This document shows positions 1 to 14,300 of a stretch of DNA of 64,000 nucleotides, piece by piece. Position 1 is the first letter of the stretch. Each line of letters starts with the position of its first letter. The position numbers were made by a program, and so were the translations under genes. The notes beneath the pieces were generated by a model. That model did no database searches, was not told the origin of the DNA, and was given only the letters and a program-made list of their open reading frames with translations. Source of the DNA: Lytechinus pictus (lineage: Eukaryota > Echinodermata > Echinoidea > Temnopleuroida > Toxopneustidae); the NCBI RefSeq assembly GCF_037042905.1, contig NC_087245.1:6711501-6775500 (forward strand), in the 5' to 3' direction.

Positions 1-1700
1 TAGAAATAGTAATTAATTTTCAAAAATGATTTTCAATCAATATTCACCCCTAAACTTACATTAGTGTGAGTGCCCCCTATCATTGTTTGTAATTAATATA
101 AAACATGAATTTCAGAACCCAACTCAAAATTCTGTATTCTGAGCAACTGATTTTCTTCCTGAATTTAAGAAGAAAAAAATAATCTTGATTTGGACCAGAA
201 ATTTAAAGGCCACATTTTCACAGTGAGTGGATCTGGCTAATTTAGTAAATGACCACAACAGATGATATTTGAAAACTATACATGTGTAATACAGAGACAG
301 CTACACTTTACATGTAGGTATTAAAAACATCAAATACATGTATGATTCAAAATGGTGAAAAGCATTCAGATCAGGCAGGATCAGGAAAAATGAACACTTT
401 ACGGGGTGTCACCAAAAATAATTTGCAGTAGTAAAATTATCCAAGGGAATGGGGAATAATTACATGTACCTCTACATACAGTATGCCCATAAAGACCCGA
501 TTGTGCTCATCCTATGCACTCATTCAATGAACAAGGTTATGATATAACCTTGTTCTCAGTTATATCTCCATGTGTGGCAAAATAAGGGTGGCAAGGTTTG
601 GCTTATTTTCTTTTTCTTTGGGACAAATGCTTGATTTTTTTACACTGACAGTTTTCATTATGCCTATTTGTCATACAACTTGGCTCTTAAGTAAATTTGA
701 TTCTTTAAATTATTTTTTTCTTAATTAAAAATAGAGATAAAAAAATGAAAATTTTCTTGCCATATTACTTTCCACCAATAAAGGGCATACACAAAAATAT
801 GCCCAAAAATCAAGTTTTTGAACGCTCTGATGAATACAAAAATTATTCCCAAGTTACTAATGAAAAATAAATTGCAACTGTATGGAAATTAGTAATTTTG
901 GTCACAAAAGTGATATTTTACTGATTTTTTAAAGTGTGTGCTCTGTACAACATTGGCATACACCATAGTCCTACCTGTAGATTCCCCACAGGCAGGATGG
1001 TTGCAGTGAACAAGTGATCCTAGGCTATGACTGCGCGCTGTGTTGCTTATGCTTTTCCTGCTTCCCCTAAGATTCAAAATGGACATTTTTCGATCGGAAA
1101 CATCAGCATGAAATTTTGAACATATTCAGATTTGCCGATCACGGCGATCTGAATATTAAATGCCTGCTGTTACCATCCTCACAACGTTGTGATTACGCTG
1201 CTCGGGGATATGGACCAGGGTTTCAGATCCCAATAGTGGAATGGCCCCTAATTCCTAAAAAGCCTGGCTTTAATATGTTAGACAAGCAAGCTGCAGAGTG
1301 CAGTGTTTAGTTTCAATAAATTTTGTGCAAATTGTGGGATTTTTATTTATCTTTCAGTTTCACTAAAAGTTTTAGCGCACTTACTCTTCAGAAATTAAGA
1401 AACAACATCAAATAAAACTTCTGTGGAATATTCATACATGTACCAATGGCCCTACCAATTCATCATGATAATTGATATGTTTTAACTTTATGTTCGGCTA
1501 ACGTTACTTAGAAGTTAGACTTAGAGCCTAACTTAGAGGTCTAATTCTTCATCATGACACAGAATTCGGCACGTGGGACCACTGCTGTATCAATATCGGC
1601 CATACCATGCCTAAGTTAAGTTATGCATTAAAATAACTTACAGGCAGGCAAGTTAGGCATATTTTAACTTTTTTAACTGTTTATTACGCACCTGCTGATG
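1..1700. other. No gene recognised upstream of OATP-A
   Basis: AT-rich sequence with only short ORFs that show no family resemblance. A small inverted motif related to TGCCTAAGTT occurs near 1607-1660. I see no exon, RNA gene or clear transposon end here. Confidence 0.5.
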
Positions 1701-1779
1701 GCTTGAAGATATATCACACGTTTCGTTTCAGGCAAGAAAAGGATTCATAAGACCAAAGTCGATGACGGAGTCGGAGTCT

Positions 1780-2095
1780 CAAACTTAGCTACATGTACAG
1801 CACCGTATCCCCGATACACGCGCCGAAAGCACGCCGTCGATCGCGTCGCGTCGGTACGTACGGTACGGCGCGGTGCATGCACGCGCACTGGGCTAACTTT
1901 GTTAGCTGTATTTCGAGATCGTACTGCTGGACGGTGGATATTTTTCTGATCATTAACTTCATTTATTCTAAGTGTTAGAGCGGGGATTGTACATGGCCAT
2001 AAGATATTGTTCGATTTTTACCCGTACGGTACCGGTACGGTATTTCAGAAAGATTACCTCTGATCACGTCAGACCTCAGGCACAGGCAGATAGAC
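1780..2095 (+). promoter_or_regulatory. CpG-rich promoter / 5' UTR candidate of OATP-A
   Basis: Base composition changes sharply from AT-rich to CpG-rich: many CG dinucleotides lie between about 1795 and 1900, followed by a GTACGGTACCGGTACGGTA near-palindrome near 2024-2042. This ends directly upstream of the first OATP-A coding exon, so it is a reasonable promoter or 5' UTR. A TTTCAG at about 2043-2048 could be a splice acceptor, which would place the true transcription start further upstream. No clear TATA box was identified. Confidence 0.4.
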
Positions 2096-2344
2096 ATGGC
2101 TGTGGAAAGCAGAAGCGGATCGTCTGTCGAGAGATCACGGGGACCACAGGGAGAGCTTCAGCATGGCTCGATGGGTGTATTGCTAAATGCTGACGACAGG
2201 GGTGCTGTGCTTGTGGAAGATGAAGCAAACGAGATAGATGACGAAGATGATGATGTTTTTATAAGTGAAGATGTTATCTCCATAAAACTCAATGAGAAGG
2301 AAATTTCATGTGGTTGGTGTGGCAAAAGTGCTAATTGTTTGAAG
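2096..2344 (+). CDS. OATP-A exon 1: cytosolic N-terminus
   Basis: Residues 1-83, phase 0 at the donor AAG|GTAGAT. It contains an acidic run (EIDDEDDDVF) and ends in the CGWCGKSANCLK stretch that precedes TM1, the counterpart of CGWGRFTPSCMS in OATP-B. Confidence 0.8.
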
Positions 2345-5300
2345 GTAGATCGAGATCTAATCATGTTTAATAGGCCTAGCCTAGCCCTAGGCCCCTAAGG
2401 CCTAGGCTAAGCTAATGTTAAAATAATGAATTGGAAACTCATATAACAATGTCAAGCTGGATCTTGGACATGATCGATCCGAGTTAAAATGAAGGGGAGG
2501 GGGGGGGGGGTAACCTTAAGTGCTAAGCAGCAACCCACCTCTGTGGGGGAGGGTGGGGGGGTAGCTCTGACATTAATAATTAGTAATTTATTTTCTAACA
2601 GTAACACCAACAATATTACTGAGCGTTTGGTGGGTGGGGGGGGGGGGGGCATGGGGTAACCTAAAGTGCAAAGCAGCAACCCACCTGTGTGGGGGGGGGG
2701 TTAGCTCTGACATTAATAATATGCATTTTATTTTCTAACACTGATAATATTACTGAGTGTTTGGTTGGTTTTGTCAAAATTGTGTAATTTAAAGTTAGAG
2801 CAGTTTTTACCTTATTTTAGTGTTAGTTACATTTTATAAAAATAACAGTAATGTTTGGCCTAATGTTACATAACTTCTAACCTAGGTTGAGACTAGTATG
2901 AAAAGAATCTCCTCGTGAGCCAAAATGAATAAACATCTAAATTGTACAATTTATTTTCAATTTGCTCATTTCCATTTTCATGAACAAATTTTTAATGCAT
3001 TCAATAATTTCAAACAGTGTATGTCATAGACCAAAATCTTCAGTCTCTGTACATTGGCTGTTCCGCTGAACTACGTTGGCTTCACTCACCAATACATACC
3101 AATGGGGATGATAGTAAAATGCCAGAAATTGTTAAATAAATCCCCAGAAACGGCAGTTATTCCTGTCTATGTATGTCATCACCATTTTAGTGAGTATAAG
3201 TTTTTAACTTACCGTATTGGTTAATTTTAATAAAAAATATGTTATTACAAATTGCAAAATTTTGTTTTTTTCCCCTCTATTCAGATTTGCAGCACAATCA
3301 AGGGATATCTCTTGGCCTTTTCACTCACAGGGCTCTTCCACTACCTTGTCCCTTTTGGACTCCTCTTTGCTGTCCTCACTACGCTAGAGAAACGCTTCCA
3401 TTTTTCCAGCAAAGAGAGTGGTAGCATTGCCAGTGCCTACCAGTTCTCTGCAATGTTCTTTACAGTCTTTGTGGGATATATTGGAGAAAGGGGAAACAAA
3501 CCAGTCTGGGTTGGAGTAGGAACCTTAGCATTGGCCATAGGGTCTGTCCTGTTCTCTCTGCCTCATTTCATATCAGATCCATATTATGTGACACCATTTA
3601 ACCAATCAGAAGAGGACAGCCTTGTGTGTCCAGGTGTTGACAACTCATCCATGCTTCAGGAGAAATGCGGTAATGTTGAAAAAAAAACCTTTCTGTGCAC
3701 ATGTACTTCAATTTCATTTAAATTAATATGATATCAAGATTTGAAAAAAACATACATGTTTTTTAATGGAGGGAAAAACAGGTGTAATAAAGGTGCTCCC
3801 ATACTATACATGTATGCAAATTCTAAAATTTGAAACTTACAAGCACACAGTCATAGCAATACATTATATAGACATACACTAGTGGTCTTATAATTATCCC
3901 TGTCTCATACTCTGGCTTTTTAAATTTGTTTTTGATAACAAGATCCCTGTTGTAATTTGATCAGTAACTTGTATCTGCTCATCTTGCAAGCCACTTAAAA
4001 TCTTACATTATTTGAGTTGAATTACATGCATTTTGTAATTTGAAAAGGTTATATTATTGCACATTTGCACTTTGCAGCGAAAAGGCTGCATTGTTTACAA
4101 TTGATACAAAACTGGTCAAAATCATCAAACAATAACTGGAATATACATGTATTGCAACTTGACATAGAGCTTGAACATACCAAAAGGAAATAAAGAAATT
4201 ATTGGTTGTGGAAGAATGCATTTTTGATAAGCATCTTAATTTGAAAAGAGAGGATGAAAAAATTTAAACAGGTGACCAAAAAGCATGAGGTAGTCAGAGG
4301 ATGAGTGAGCAGTCAAATTCAATGCAAAGCTCCAGTCAGGGACTACTGAACCTACCACCAAACCATTCAACCAGAACAATGGAATTGATATCCATATCTG
4401 TTACTCTTGTGGAACAGAGAAAAAGCAAGACCAGGAAGTGTTTGATGAAAGGACTTTTCAGAAATTTTATATATCAAGTCCTGTTTTATGTGGCAGTTGC
4501 CATTGTAACAGTGCTTTTCAGCCAATCAAGTTTTGGAAAGAAAGAAAAATGTTGATGAAATACTCCCCAGCTGACTAGAATTGTGCATTGTTTAAGCCAT
4601 ATCGCTTTCTAAACTACTCACTTTCTAAACTACTCAGATTTATACCACACTCCTCATAGTTATATCGATACTTGTGCTTGGAAAAAACTACCCCCAAAAT
4701 ACAATTAAACAAGTTAGAGTAGGCTACTTTCAAACCTTTCATTCAGCAATCACGTTTACACCTTGCACTCATAGGGATTAAAATGATATGGGGATGGGGT
4801 GAGTGCTCGCTTGTCCCAAGGTTTCGTTCTACTCAGACCCGTATATAAATATTAATGATAACATAATTTGTTAATTTGAATAAATGTCAACAACCACATC
4901 AAGAAATTTTGATAAAAATGAGTGGAAATAGTGGTTTAAAATTCCATACATAGGTTTTTGCAATGTGAGGTAGCCTACATGTACAGATCTAACATTAAAA
5001 ATTAATGTGAAAACCTTATTCAATTATGTAGTAATTAACAACCACAACAAAGATAGCACTATAATCGAGCAACCCAAAAACTTTGTACCAAATAAAAAGA
5101 GTAGCAATAGTTCCTAAGATGCCGTCATGTTGATTTAATGACAGTCTGCACCCCCTTCCAAGGGCCTGCTGCATAAATCTTTTACCTTAGAGAACTTGGG
5201 TTGTTTTAACCTGAGATTTCCTCCTGTGTTAAAGTCAATGGCTGAAGTCGGACCAACCTGAGTTTTTGTCTCACCTGCATAGCAGAGTGAGACTATAGGC

Positions 5301-8300
5301 GCCGCTTTTGCGACGGCGGTGGCGTCAACACCAAATCTTAACCGAAGGTTAAAGAAATGACAACATAACTTAGAAAGTATATGGACCTATTTCATGAAAC
5401 TTGGCCATAAGGTTAATCAAGTATTACTGAACATCCTGCCTGAGCTTCATGTCACATGACCAAGGTCAAAGGTCATTTAGGGTCAATGAACTTGGACCAT
5501 GTTGGGGGAATCAACATCAAAATCTTAACCTACGGTTAAGTTTTTGAAATGTCATCATAACTTAGAAAATATATGGACCTAGTTCATGAAACTTGGACAT
5601 AAGATTAATCAAGTATCACTGAACATCCCGCACGAGTTTCACGTCACATGACCTAGGTCAAAGGTCATTTAGGGTCAATGAACTTTGGCCGAATTGGGGG
5701 TATATGTTGAATTACCATCATAACTTTGAAAGTTTATGGATCTGATTCATGAAACTTGGACATAATAGTAATCAAGTATCACTGAACATCCCGCACGAGT
5801 TTCACGTCACATGACCTAGGTCAAAGGTCATTTAGGGTCAATGAACTTTGGCCGAATTGGGGGTATATGTTGAATTACCATCATAACTTTGGAAGTTTAT
5901 GGATCTGATTCATGAAACTTGGACATAATAGTAAGCAAGTATTACTGAACATCCTGTGCAAGTTTCAGGTCACATGATTAAGGTCAAAGGTCATTTAGGG
6001 TCAATGAACTTTGGCCAAATTGGGGGTATTTGTTGAATTACCATCATAACTTTGAAAGTTTATGGATCTGATTCATGAAACTTGGACATAATAAAAATCA
6101 AGTATCACTGAACATCCTGTGCAAATTTCAGGTCACATGACCAAGGTCAAAGGTCAATTAACTTTGGCCATAATGGGGGTATCTGTTGAATTACCATCAT
6201 AACTTTGAAAGTTTATGGATCTGACTCATGAAACTTGGACATAATAAAAATCAAGTATCACTGAACATCCTGTGCGAGTTTTAGGTCACATGTTCAAGGT
6301 CAAAGGTCATGTAAGGTCAATGAACCTTGGCCATGTTGGGGGTATTTGTTGAATTACCATCATATCTTTGTAAGTGTATTGGTCTAGTTCATAAAACGTG
6401 TACATAAGAGTAACCAAGTATCACTGAACATCTTGTGCAAGTTATAGTAGTTTTCAAAGTCAGCACTGCTGCTATATTGAATCGCGTGATGCAGGTGAGA
6501 CCGCCAGAGGCATTCCACTTGTTAAATTTAACCAGAGTTTTCTCTGGTTAAAAGTTTTATGCAGCAGGCCCCCGTATTTCCTTGCCATCAACCATAATCC
6601 TAATTTACTGTAAGGAATGCTTTTTTGTGTGTAAAACTCAAGATGAGTCATTATTTACTTTGTTTACAGGTTTGACTGAAGGTGTAGTAGAAGCAAGTGA
6701 TAACTTCATTGGATTATTCATATTTTCAATGGTTTTGATTGGCTTTGCTGGGTCTCCAGTCTTTACTCTTGGTGTAACTTACCTGGATGAGAATCTACAG
6801 CCAAAAGACTTTGGACTTTTCCTTGGTGAGATCATATTCTGATATTAATATTCAGGAAGAAAATGTTGATTTATTGCTGATATTGTTGAAAAACATTTGT
6901 AATATGCCACTGCTATTATTGTTTGAATTTTCATGCATAGTTTGGAAAGCTTTCACTGATTATTGATTTTCCAACTTCCCTAATGAAGCATTTGTACCTT
7001 GCATTTTCAGGTCATAAATTCTCTTTAAATTGTTGTTAGTATTTTTATTATTCATGTACAGGTATCTGTGTTGAAAATCAGTGTATTATACTTACTATTT
7101 AAATAAGTGTGTAAGGAAACTATGAATTATGCACAAGGTACACATTTGCCAATCACAGGCAAATATTTTTTAGGACAAGATTTGGATCAGATAATGTTTG
7201 ATTGGCTATTTGTTTACCATATTCCAATTGACTTACAAAACTGATCTTTATTAATAATACTTTCTATTTTTCTTTCTTATTACATGTATATTAGGTATCT
7301 ACACTGCTTTCCTGAATGTTGGGCCAGCCTTAGGCTTCTTTGTAGGGGCATTAACATTATCAATCTTCACAGATATAAAACTTGATGAACACAGGTTAGT
7401 TCCTCCATTCTTCTCCTTTTCCTCCTCCTCTTCCTGCCCTTCTTCTTTTTCTCCCCATCTAATGCCCTACTCACTTCAGAGATGCCAACCCTCCGACTCC
7501 TGCCCTTTCTATCATAGTATGAATCCTCCCAATATTTTTTTCTCAAATTTATGTTTAAAATAAATAGGAACTGTTCAACTTATACAAACTTATACAAACA
7601 ATGCTCAGGTTGCACCAGAGACCATTTTGCAACCTTGGTCACAAGGGTTGAGCATTCCGCATAAAGATGAGAGCTACACGCACATTATTTAATTTCAGTC
7701 TCAAATCCTCCCTTATTCTGATTTCCAGCAGTTAGTATCTCTGCTCAGGACTACTCTTTCATTTTATTTTATTCCTCTTCCTCCACCTTTCCCACTTTGT
7801 TTTCTTCTTTTGTTTGCTTCTTCTCATACTCCTTCATTTTCTCCTCCGCAGGAGATTAAGGGGAGGTTGTACCCCCTCTTCCTGATGATTTTGTTCACGT
7901 TTTGCAAAAATGGCAACCCCCCCTAAAAAAGGCAAGAAATTGACAAAAAGAGAGTTCCATCCATATTTTTTATCTGTTGAGTTTTTAATTACAGAGGTAA
8001 CATTATTAATCCCATTTTTTATTCAGATAATCAATTAACCTCACCTTTCAGCAACTATGATTCTCCCCCTAACCCAATCCTGCCCCAATAACCCATTCAA
8101 CTAATGGATCAGGAAGTGCCTGCAAATGAGATATCAATTGCAGGAAATAGCTTGGTTTGGATTCATATTTATTTCCTATGCAGTTGAAACCTGTACTACT
8201 GTACATGTGTACAGATACTACTTTCTGTTTCACTAGTAGTCATTCCCCTTTACCAACTCCATCAATACGATTTAACAAGTACCAAATCTCCCATTATCCT

Positions 8301-11300
8301 TTCACTCCTAATCACTGACCATAGAAGATCATTCCCTCATTGAGTTGAATTAAAAGAACAATAATTATGACCCCCCCCCCTCCCCCCATGACTTACACTG
8401 AGCATCACCTTGCCCCTCATATCAGGGCAATCTGTATAATAAACAGTTAATTATTACCCAGATCATATCATGTTTAGTCATTGCCAAACTGTTACACCCT
8501 ATAACTTTTTATATAAATGCATTGTCTAGTTAAATGATAACATTTTTCTTACCTTATCTAAGAAGTAAACACAATTTAATTTACTTCAGTTTCGTCTCAC
8601 ACATGCAAAAATCATATCATGCTTGAACATGATGATGGTCGATTGGTGGCATATTCAGTCTTATAGTATATGTCGGTTAGTCAGTCATTTAGATGTGTGT
8701 ATTTATAATATCCTGCATTTGTTCTTTTTGTTATCTTTACTGAAGTGTATCATTAACCTCTGACCATCCTCTATGGGTAGGAGCTTGGTGGTTGGGCTTT
8801 CTTGTAGCTGCAGCCATTGTGGCTGTCTTAGCATTGATCATCATGGGATTCCCAAAGAAACAACCAGGTAAGCAAGGACCTTCTAACACAAAAGATACAA
8901 ATTTTTGTAAGTTTGTTAAAAATAAAATAATAAACCTGAATGGTAAATAATAATCATATGTTTTTAAACATCAGGTTCATTAATGATCTCAGCAAGCAAA
9001 TTAGAAAATCATAGTATTTTGAGCATGTTGGAAACTAACGGATGAATTAGCATGAAACTGATAAAGATGTAGTTTGATTTTGTCTGACCTCATAAAAGAT
9101 ATCCATGCAAGAGTGTCCTAGTTTAAATTCTGAATTGGTTTTAGAACACTGTGAAATTGTTGCTTGTTTCCTGTAGTTTAAATTCTGAATTGGTTTAGAA
9201 CATTGTGAAATTGTTGCTTGTTTTCTCTAGTTTAAGAACAATGTGAAATTGTTGCTTGTTTCCTCTATTTTAAATTCTGTATTGGATTTAGAACACTGAA
9301 ATTGTTGTCTGATTCCTCTAGTTTAAATTCTGAATTTGATTTAGAATATTGTGAAATCGTTGCTTGTATCCTTAATACCTGGTAGGCCTAAGACAGCATT
9401 TCCTCATTGAGGAACCTTGTTTTGATACCATGCGCAAAGTTGAATAGTGTTTGCATTGTTGTATTTATAAATGTCATTGTTCTCTGTAAGGTTTCTCTAG
9501 ATTTTAAAGAGAACCTCTCATGCTGAAATGGCAAGGTGTGTTACCAGAAAGGCATACATACTTTGTTAGTATAATTCATTGAACCGTTGCAATGATTACA
9601 TTGTGCTTTTTCCTCTTCCTAGCAAGAAAAAGTACAGATAAATTAAAGCTAAATAATGATGATAGCAGAGTTTTCAATAAATGCATAACACCCTGGGGTC
9701 TGCGTGAAGAAAAGCGGGAAATATGGTAAACTCATCGACTGAAAATTAAATATTAAATAAACATTATAAACATAGCGTATTAAATATAGATTGAACATTC
9801 AGAAAGAGGTGTGTTTTTACTTCTACTTTGATTCGATCAAGTTGGATAATATTTCTAGAAGTTTGTGGGAGAGCATTCCATTTTGCTGGTGCAGCTTTCA
9901 GGAAAGCTCGATCCCCTTGGGATTTGGTCGTGACAATAATTTCAGAGAGATTTCTTGAAGCAGAACATTGATTATGATTGGGTTTATGAATTTGGACAAG
10001 TAAATAAGCAGAGGCAATGCCATGTATCCATCTGAATGTTTAAGAGAAGTTTATTGATTGAATAGGTAGCCAGTGAAGGTCAGATGAGATAGCAGTTATG
10101 TTTTCAAACTTTCCTTTTCTAATTATAATTCTTGAAGCAGTATTTTTGGATATGTTGTAATTTAGCGAGAAGTGATTACTAGATTTTACAAAGCTAACTA
10201 TTATAATCATCTAGGTAACTTATAATGAAGGCATGTACTATTAACTTTTCTGTGACAAGATGTTATGCAAAATTATTTTGTTATCCCTGAATTCCGCTTC
10301 AACTATTTAAATTGACCATTTCATAATTCATGATCAAAATTTGGCAATAAATCTGTACATACGTATAGGGATAAATGATATTCTTTCTTTTTTTTCTGAA
10401 TTATTCAGGGAGTGAAAAAATAGCAGAAAGACGTCCATCTGAAGCTCAGAAAGGAAGTGAATTCAAATCCCAGGAGGGATTTTTTGAGAAGGTAATTGAT
10501 TTCCCAAGGGCACTAGGGAAGATCATCACCAACCCTCCATTCATAAGCATCTGCTTCGCCATGGCAACTGAGTGGTTTATCATAACGGGTGTGGCAGTCT
10601 TTGTACCAAAGTTCTTTGAAGCACAATTAAATATGTCTTCCACCCAAGTCGCAAGTATACTAGGTGAATGTTGTGTCTTTTCTACCCTGAAGAAAACAAA
10701 GTAATCATTGTAATTGAGATTAGAAACAACTTATTTAATCTCTTTTATTGAAAATATGCAGGAAAATAGGTATTGCATTTATTTTGTGAACAACCGTGCT
10801 GACAATCACTTTATTTACTTTTTTGGCAGGTGGGGGAATGAGGAATGTTTCAAACTTGCAACAATTATATACATTTTTTTTTTATCAAGCTGTATTGTGT
10901 TTATCTCACTTCTATCACATTCTTTTGAAATATCTTGAGGAGTGTTAATAAAACATTTGATCATTAATTTTTCCATCAATTTTTTTATACATTCCTGATT
11001 ATGATTTGGTATAAGCAAATTCGTTAGTAAAAATATATCACAAACCAGATTCTTGATAAATTACTCCTGGTGACTCATATATATTTCAATGTAGCCCTCT
11101 CCTAATATGTTCTTCTATCTTTGATTTTCTAGGTGTTTTATCAATCACTGCTCAGTTGATTGGTTCCTTAGGTAGTGGAATAGTCATTAACAGACTGGAT
11201 CTGAAGTTTAGAGGCCTTATCAAGCTATGTGTGATTTCTGTGTTGATATCATTATTAGCATCACTTGCATTCATTATGCATTGTCCTATGGTGCCGTTCG

Positions 11301-14300
11301 CAGGTGTAACTGATACCAAAGAAAGGTAAATATCAGGCAGTTTTCTTTTCCTTTCCTTTATTTTCTCTTTTTTATAATCTCATTGATGGTCGGGAGCAGA
11401 ATGAGCAATGCATTTATTATTAAGAGCACTTTTCTTAGGTACTCTTGTAGCACTTTTCATGAAATATTAGTTATACAGGAAATGTATGTTTTATTGTCTT
11501 ATTATTTTTCATCCAGTTTTTCAAATTTCGTGAGAATGAATTAGTAACGTGAATCATGACAAAATGGTTATACTTGTAGCCGAATTCTTACTTCATTTTA
11601 AGTTTCTAAACAATGAAATAGTGCAGCATACATTTCATGGCATTAGTGAAGTATCTGTTATGTTGTCTGTTTTTAATGTTCCCATTTAATTCACCTGTGT
11701 TGGTTGCAGCATATATTGTACGATTTTTTTTAAAAACAAGCTGCAACACCCTGACACTTTGGTTATAGAGTCTGCATTGTGAATTATGAACTATCCTTTT
11801 TGCCTGCTGGATTTTTTCAACAACAAAAAAATTAATTCTTTTGTACAGATTTTATCTATTAACTTTTTTCCACATCAGTGCTTCGTTGTTCAGTCATTAT
11901 TTTATGTGCATTGAATTTTCTTTCTAACAAACATATTTCTAAACCAGGAAGTGTTGTTTATTGATTAATTATGAACTATTCTTTTTGCTTACTGGATTTT
12001 TTTCACACAAAATTAATTAATTCTCTTCATACAGATTTTCCTAGTGTAGTTTTTGCCACATTATTGTCTCATCATTAATTACAGTCATTATATTTACATT
12101 ATGTGCATTGAATTTTCTTGCTGCTACATATATTTTTAAACCAGGAAGACTTGTTTAATGTTCTTGTCTTTAATCCCAGTACTAAGTCAGTGACTGAAGC
12201 TGAGAGCATGTTCCTACTGCCCTGTAATACCCATTGTGATTGCCATTCTAAGTCTTTTGAACCTGTATGTGGCAGTGATGACATCATGTACTATTCACCA
12301 TGCCATGCTGGGTGCATCCGCAAAGACACATTTGATGAAGAAGTGGTAAGTGAGAATAGTGGAATTAAATGATTGCATTTATTTCATTCTTCTAATAAAT
12401 AACATATTTGGCTTGTTCAGACGAGGACTTGAAGATTATTAACCAAACTCTTGTTCATACAGGATCCTATTAAAGTGGCTTGTATCCTGAAGTCCAATTT
12501 AACTTAAACCATATTCTAACTCTTGAAATTACTGGAAGCCATTTTTTTTTTTTGCGCTGTCTTTTTCTTATGGGAAAATATATTGGTTAGGGGTGAGATT
12601 TCTATTACTCTTTGTCACTGGCAAGTTGGATTTGGGTAATAGTGATGAAATCAGTGTTTCTTATAAAACATATTAAAATCTTAATTGTGTACAATACCAT
12701 GAAAAATAATATATCTTGGACCAGTATCATCTATTTATTGAAGTTTCGATGTTAGAATTTTTGGATGTCATCATATGCATCCCTACCATAAACCTCAATA
12801 TATTATCCACTAAAGTTGTCATGATAAAATATTTCATGTTTTTGATAGTTTAGTAGTTTTCTGACAATATATTTGCATGGCAAATTGCCTCCGACGAAGA
12901 TTCTGCTAGGATCGAAAGCTTAGGCCCCTTTTGACTTTCTAATATATTTGCATGTATTTGTATTCCATTCCTTAGGTATTCAGGAACTGCCAATGTATCA
13001 GTGCTAACATGCTCCATGCTGCATCATCTCAGATACCTGAGAATATCACAGTAACCATTGAATCATCAACTCCTCAAGACTCCCCTGAGGAAGGCTATGC
13101 TGTCCCAGGACGATGTAGAACAACATGTCCTTACATGTGGCCCTACTTTGTTCTATTATGGGTGTTCTTCTTCATAAATGCCTTTGCTACTGTTCCTGCC
13201 TGGGCTAGCAGTATAAGGTGACTGAGTTTTATCATCTTTTGATCTGTCTCTTGGTTAGGGTGTAGGGGAAAAGATTACGGTGTCCTTAAAGGACAAGTCC
13301 ACCCCAACAAAAAGTTGATTTGGATAAGAAGAGAAAAATCAAACAAGCACAACACTGAAAATTTCATCAAAGTTGGATGTAAAATAAGAAAGTTATGACA
13401 TTTTTAAAGTTTTGCTTAATTTCACACAATAGTTATATGCACATCCCGGTCAGTATGCAAATTAGGGAACTGATGACATCACTCGATCACTATTTCTATT
13501 GTATTTATTATATGAGATATGAAGTATTCTAATTTTCTCATTGTCCTGTGAAACAAAGATTTATTTTGCCCTGAACATGTGGAATTACCATTGTTTAACA
13601 TTGTATGGTTCAGTCAAGTTGGTCCTAATTGTCAAATCTTAAAAAATTGAAATGTTGTAATAATTCAAACAATAAAAAAAAGAAATAGTGAGTGAGGGAC
13701 ATCATTGATTCTCACCTTTGCATGTGACTAAATTGTGCATATAACTATTTTGTGAAAAATAAGCAAAATCTTTAAAGTGTCATAACTTTCTTATTTTACA
13801 TCCGATTTTGATGAAATTTTCAGCATTACGCTGGTCTGATTTTTCTCTCTTGATTTAAATCAACATTTTTCTGAGGTTGACTTGACCTTAAAAGACACAT
13901 TGGAAGTGAATAATGGAACTGACAAATTATGGTATACACCAGTAAAAAGATTATCAGCTGCAAACTGCATTTGTGCAAGTGTAATGCACTTTCATTGCCT
14001 ACCACCTGAATGTCTACTCCCATATTTTTTTTTCTCATTGGAATGGTAAGAATTATACTGATAAAAGTGTTTAGAGCAAAAAGGTTCTTCACATGACAAA
14101 AACTCATTTCCATGTGAGATATAAATTGCTCCAAAACATGATTTTGTGTATGGGTGCAAATGCAGTTTTTGTCTCACCTGCATAACAGAGTGAGACTATA
14201 GGCGCCGCTTTTCAGACAGCGGCGGCGTCAACACCAAATCTTAACCGAAGGTTAAGTTTTTGAAATGACAACATAACTTAGAAAGTATATAGACCTAGTT

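Noticed and set aside
4301-4555. 84-codon open frame in OATP-A intron 2
   Set aside because: No homology features, no splice context, and the spliced OATP frame skips it without a gap.
5268-6501. CRISPR-like array of regularly spaced repeats
   Set aside because: The window is eukaryotic, the repeats are whole 163-192-bp units without unique spacers, and TIRs bound the array.
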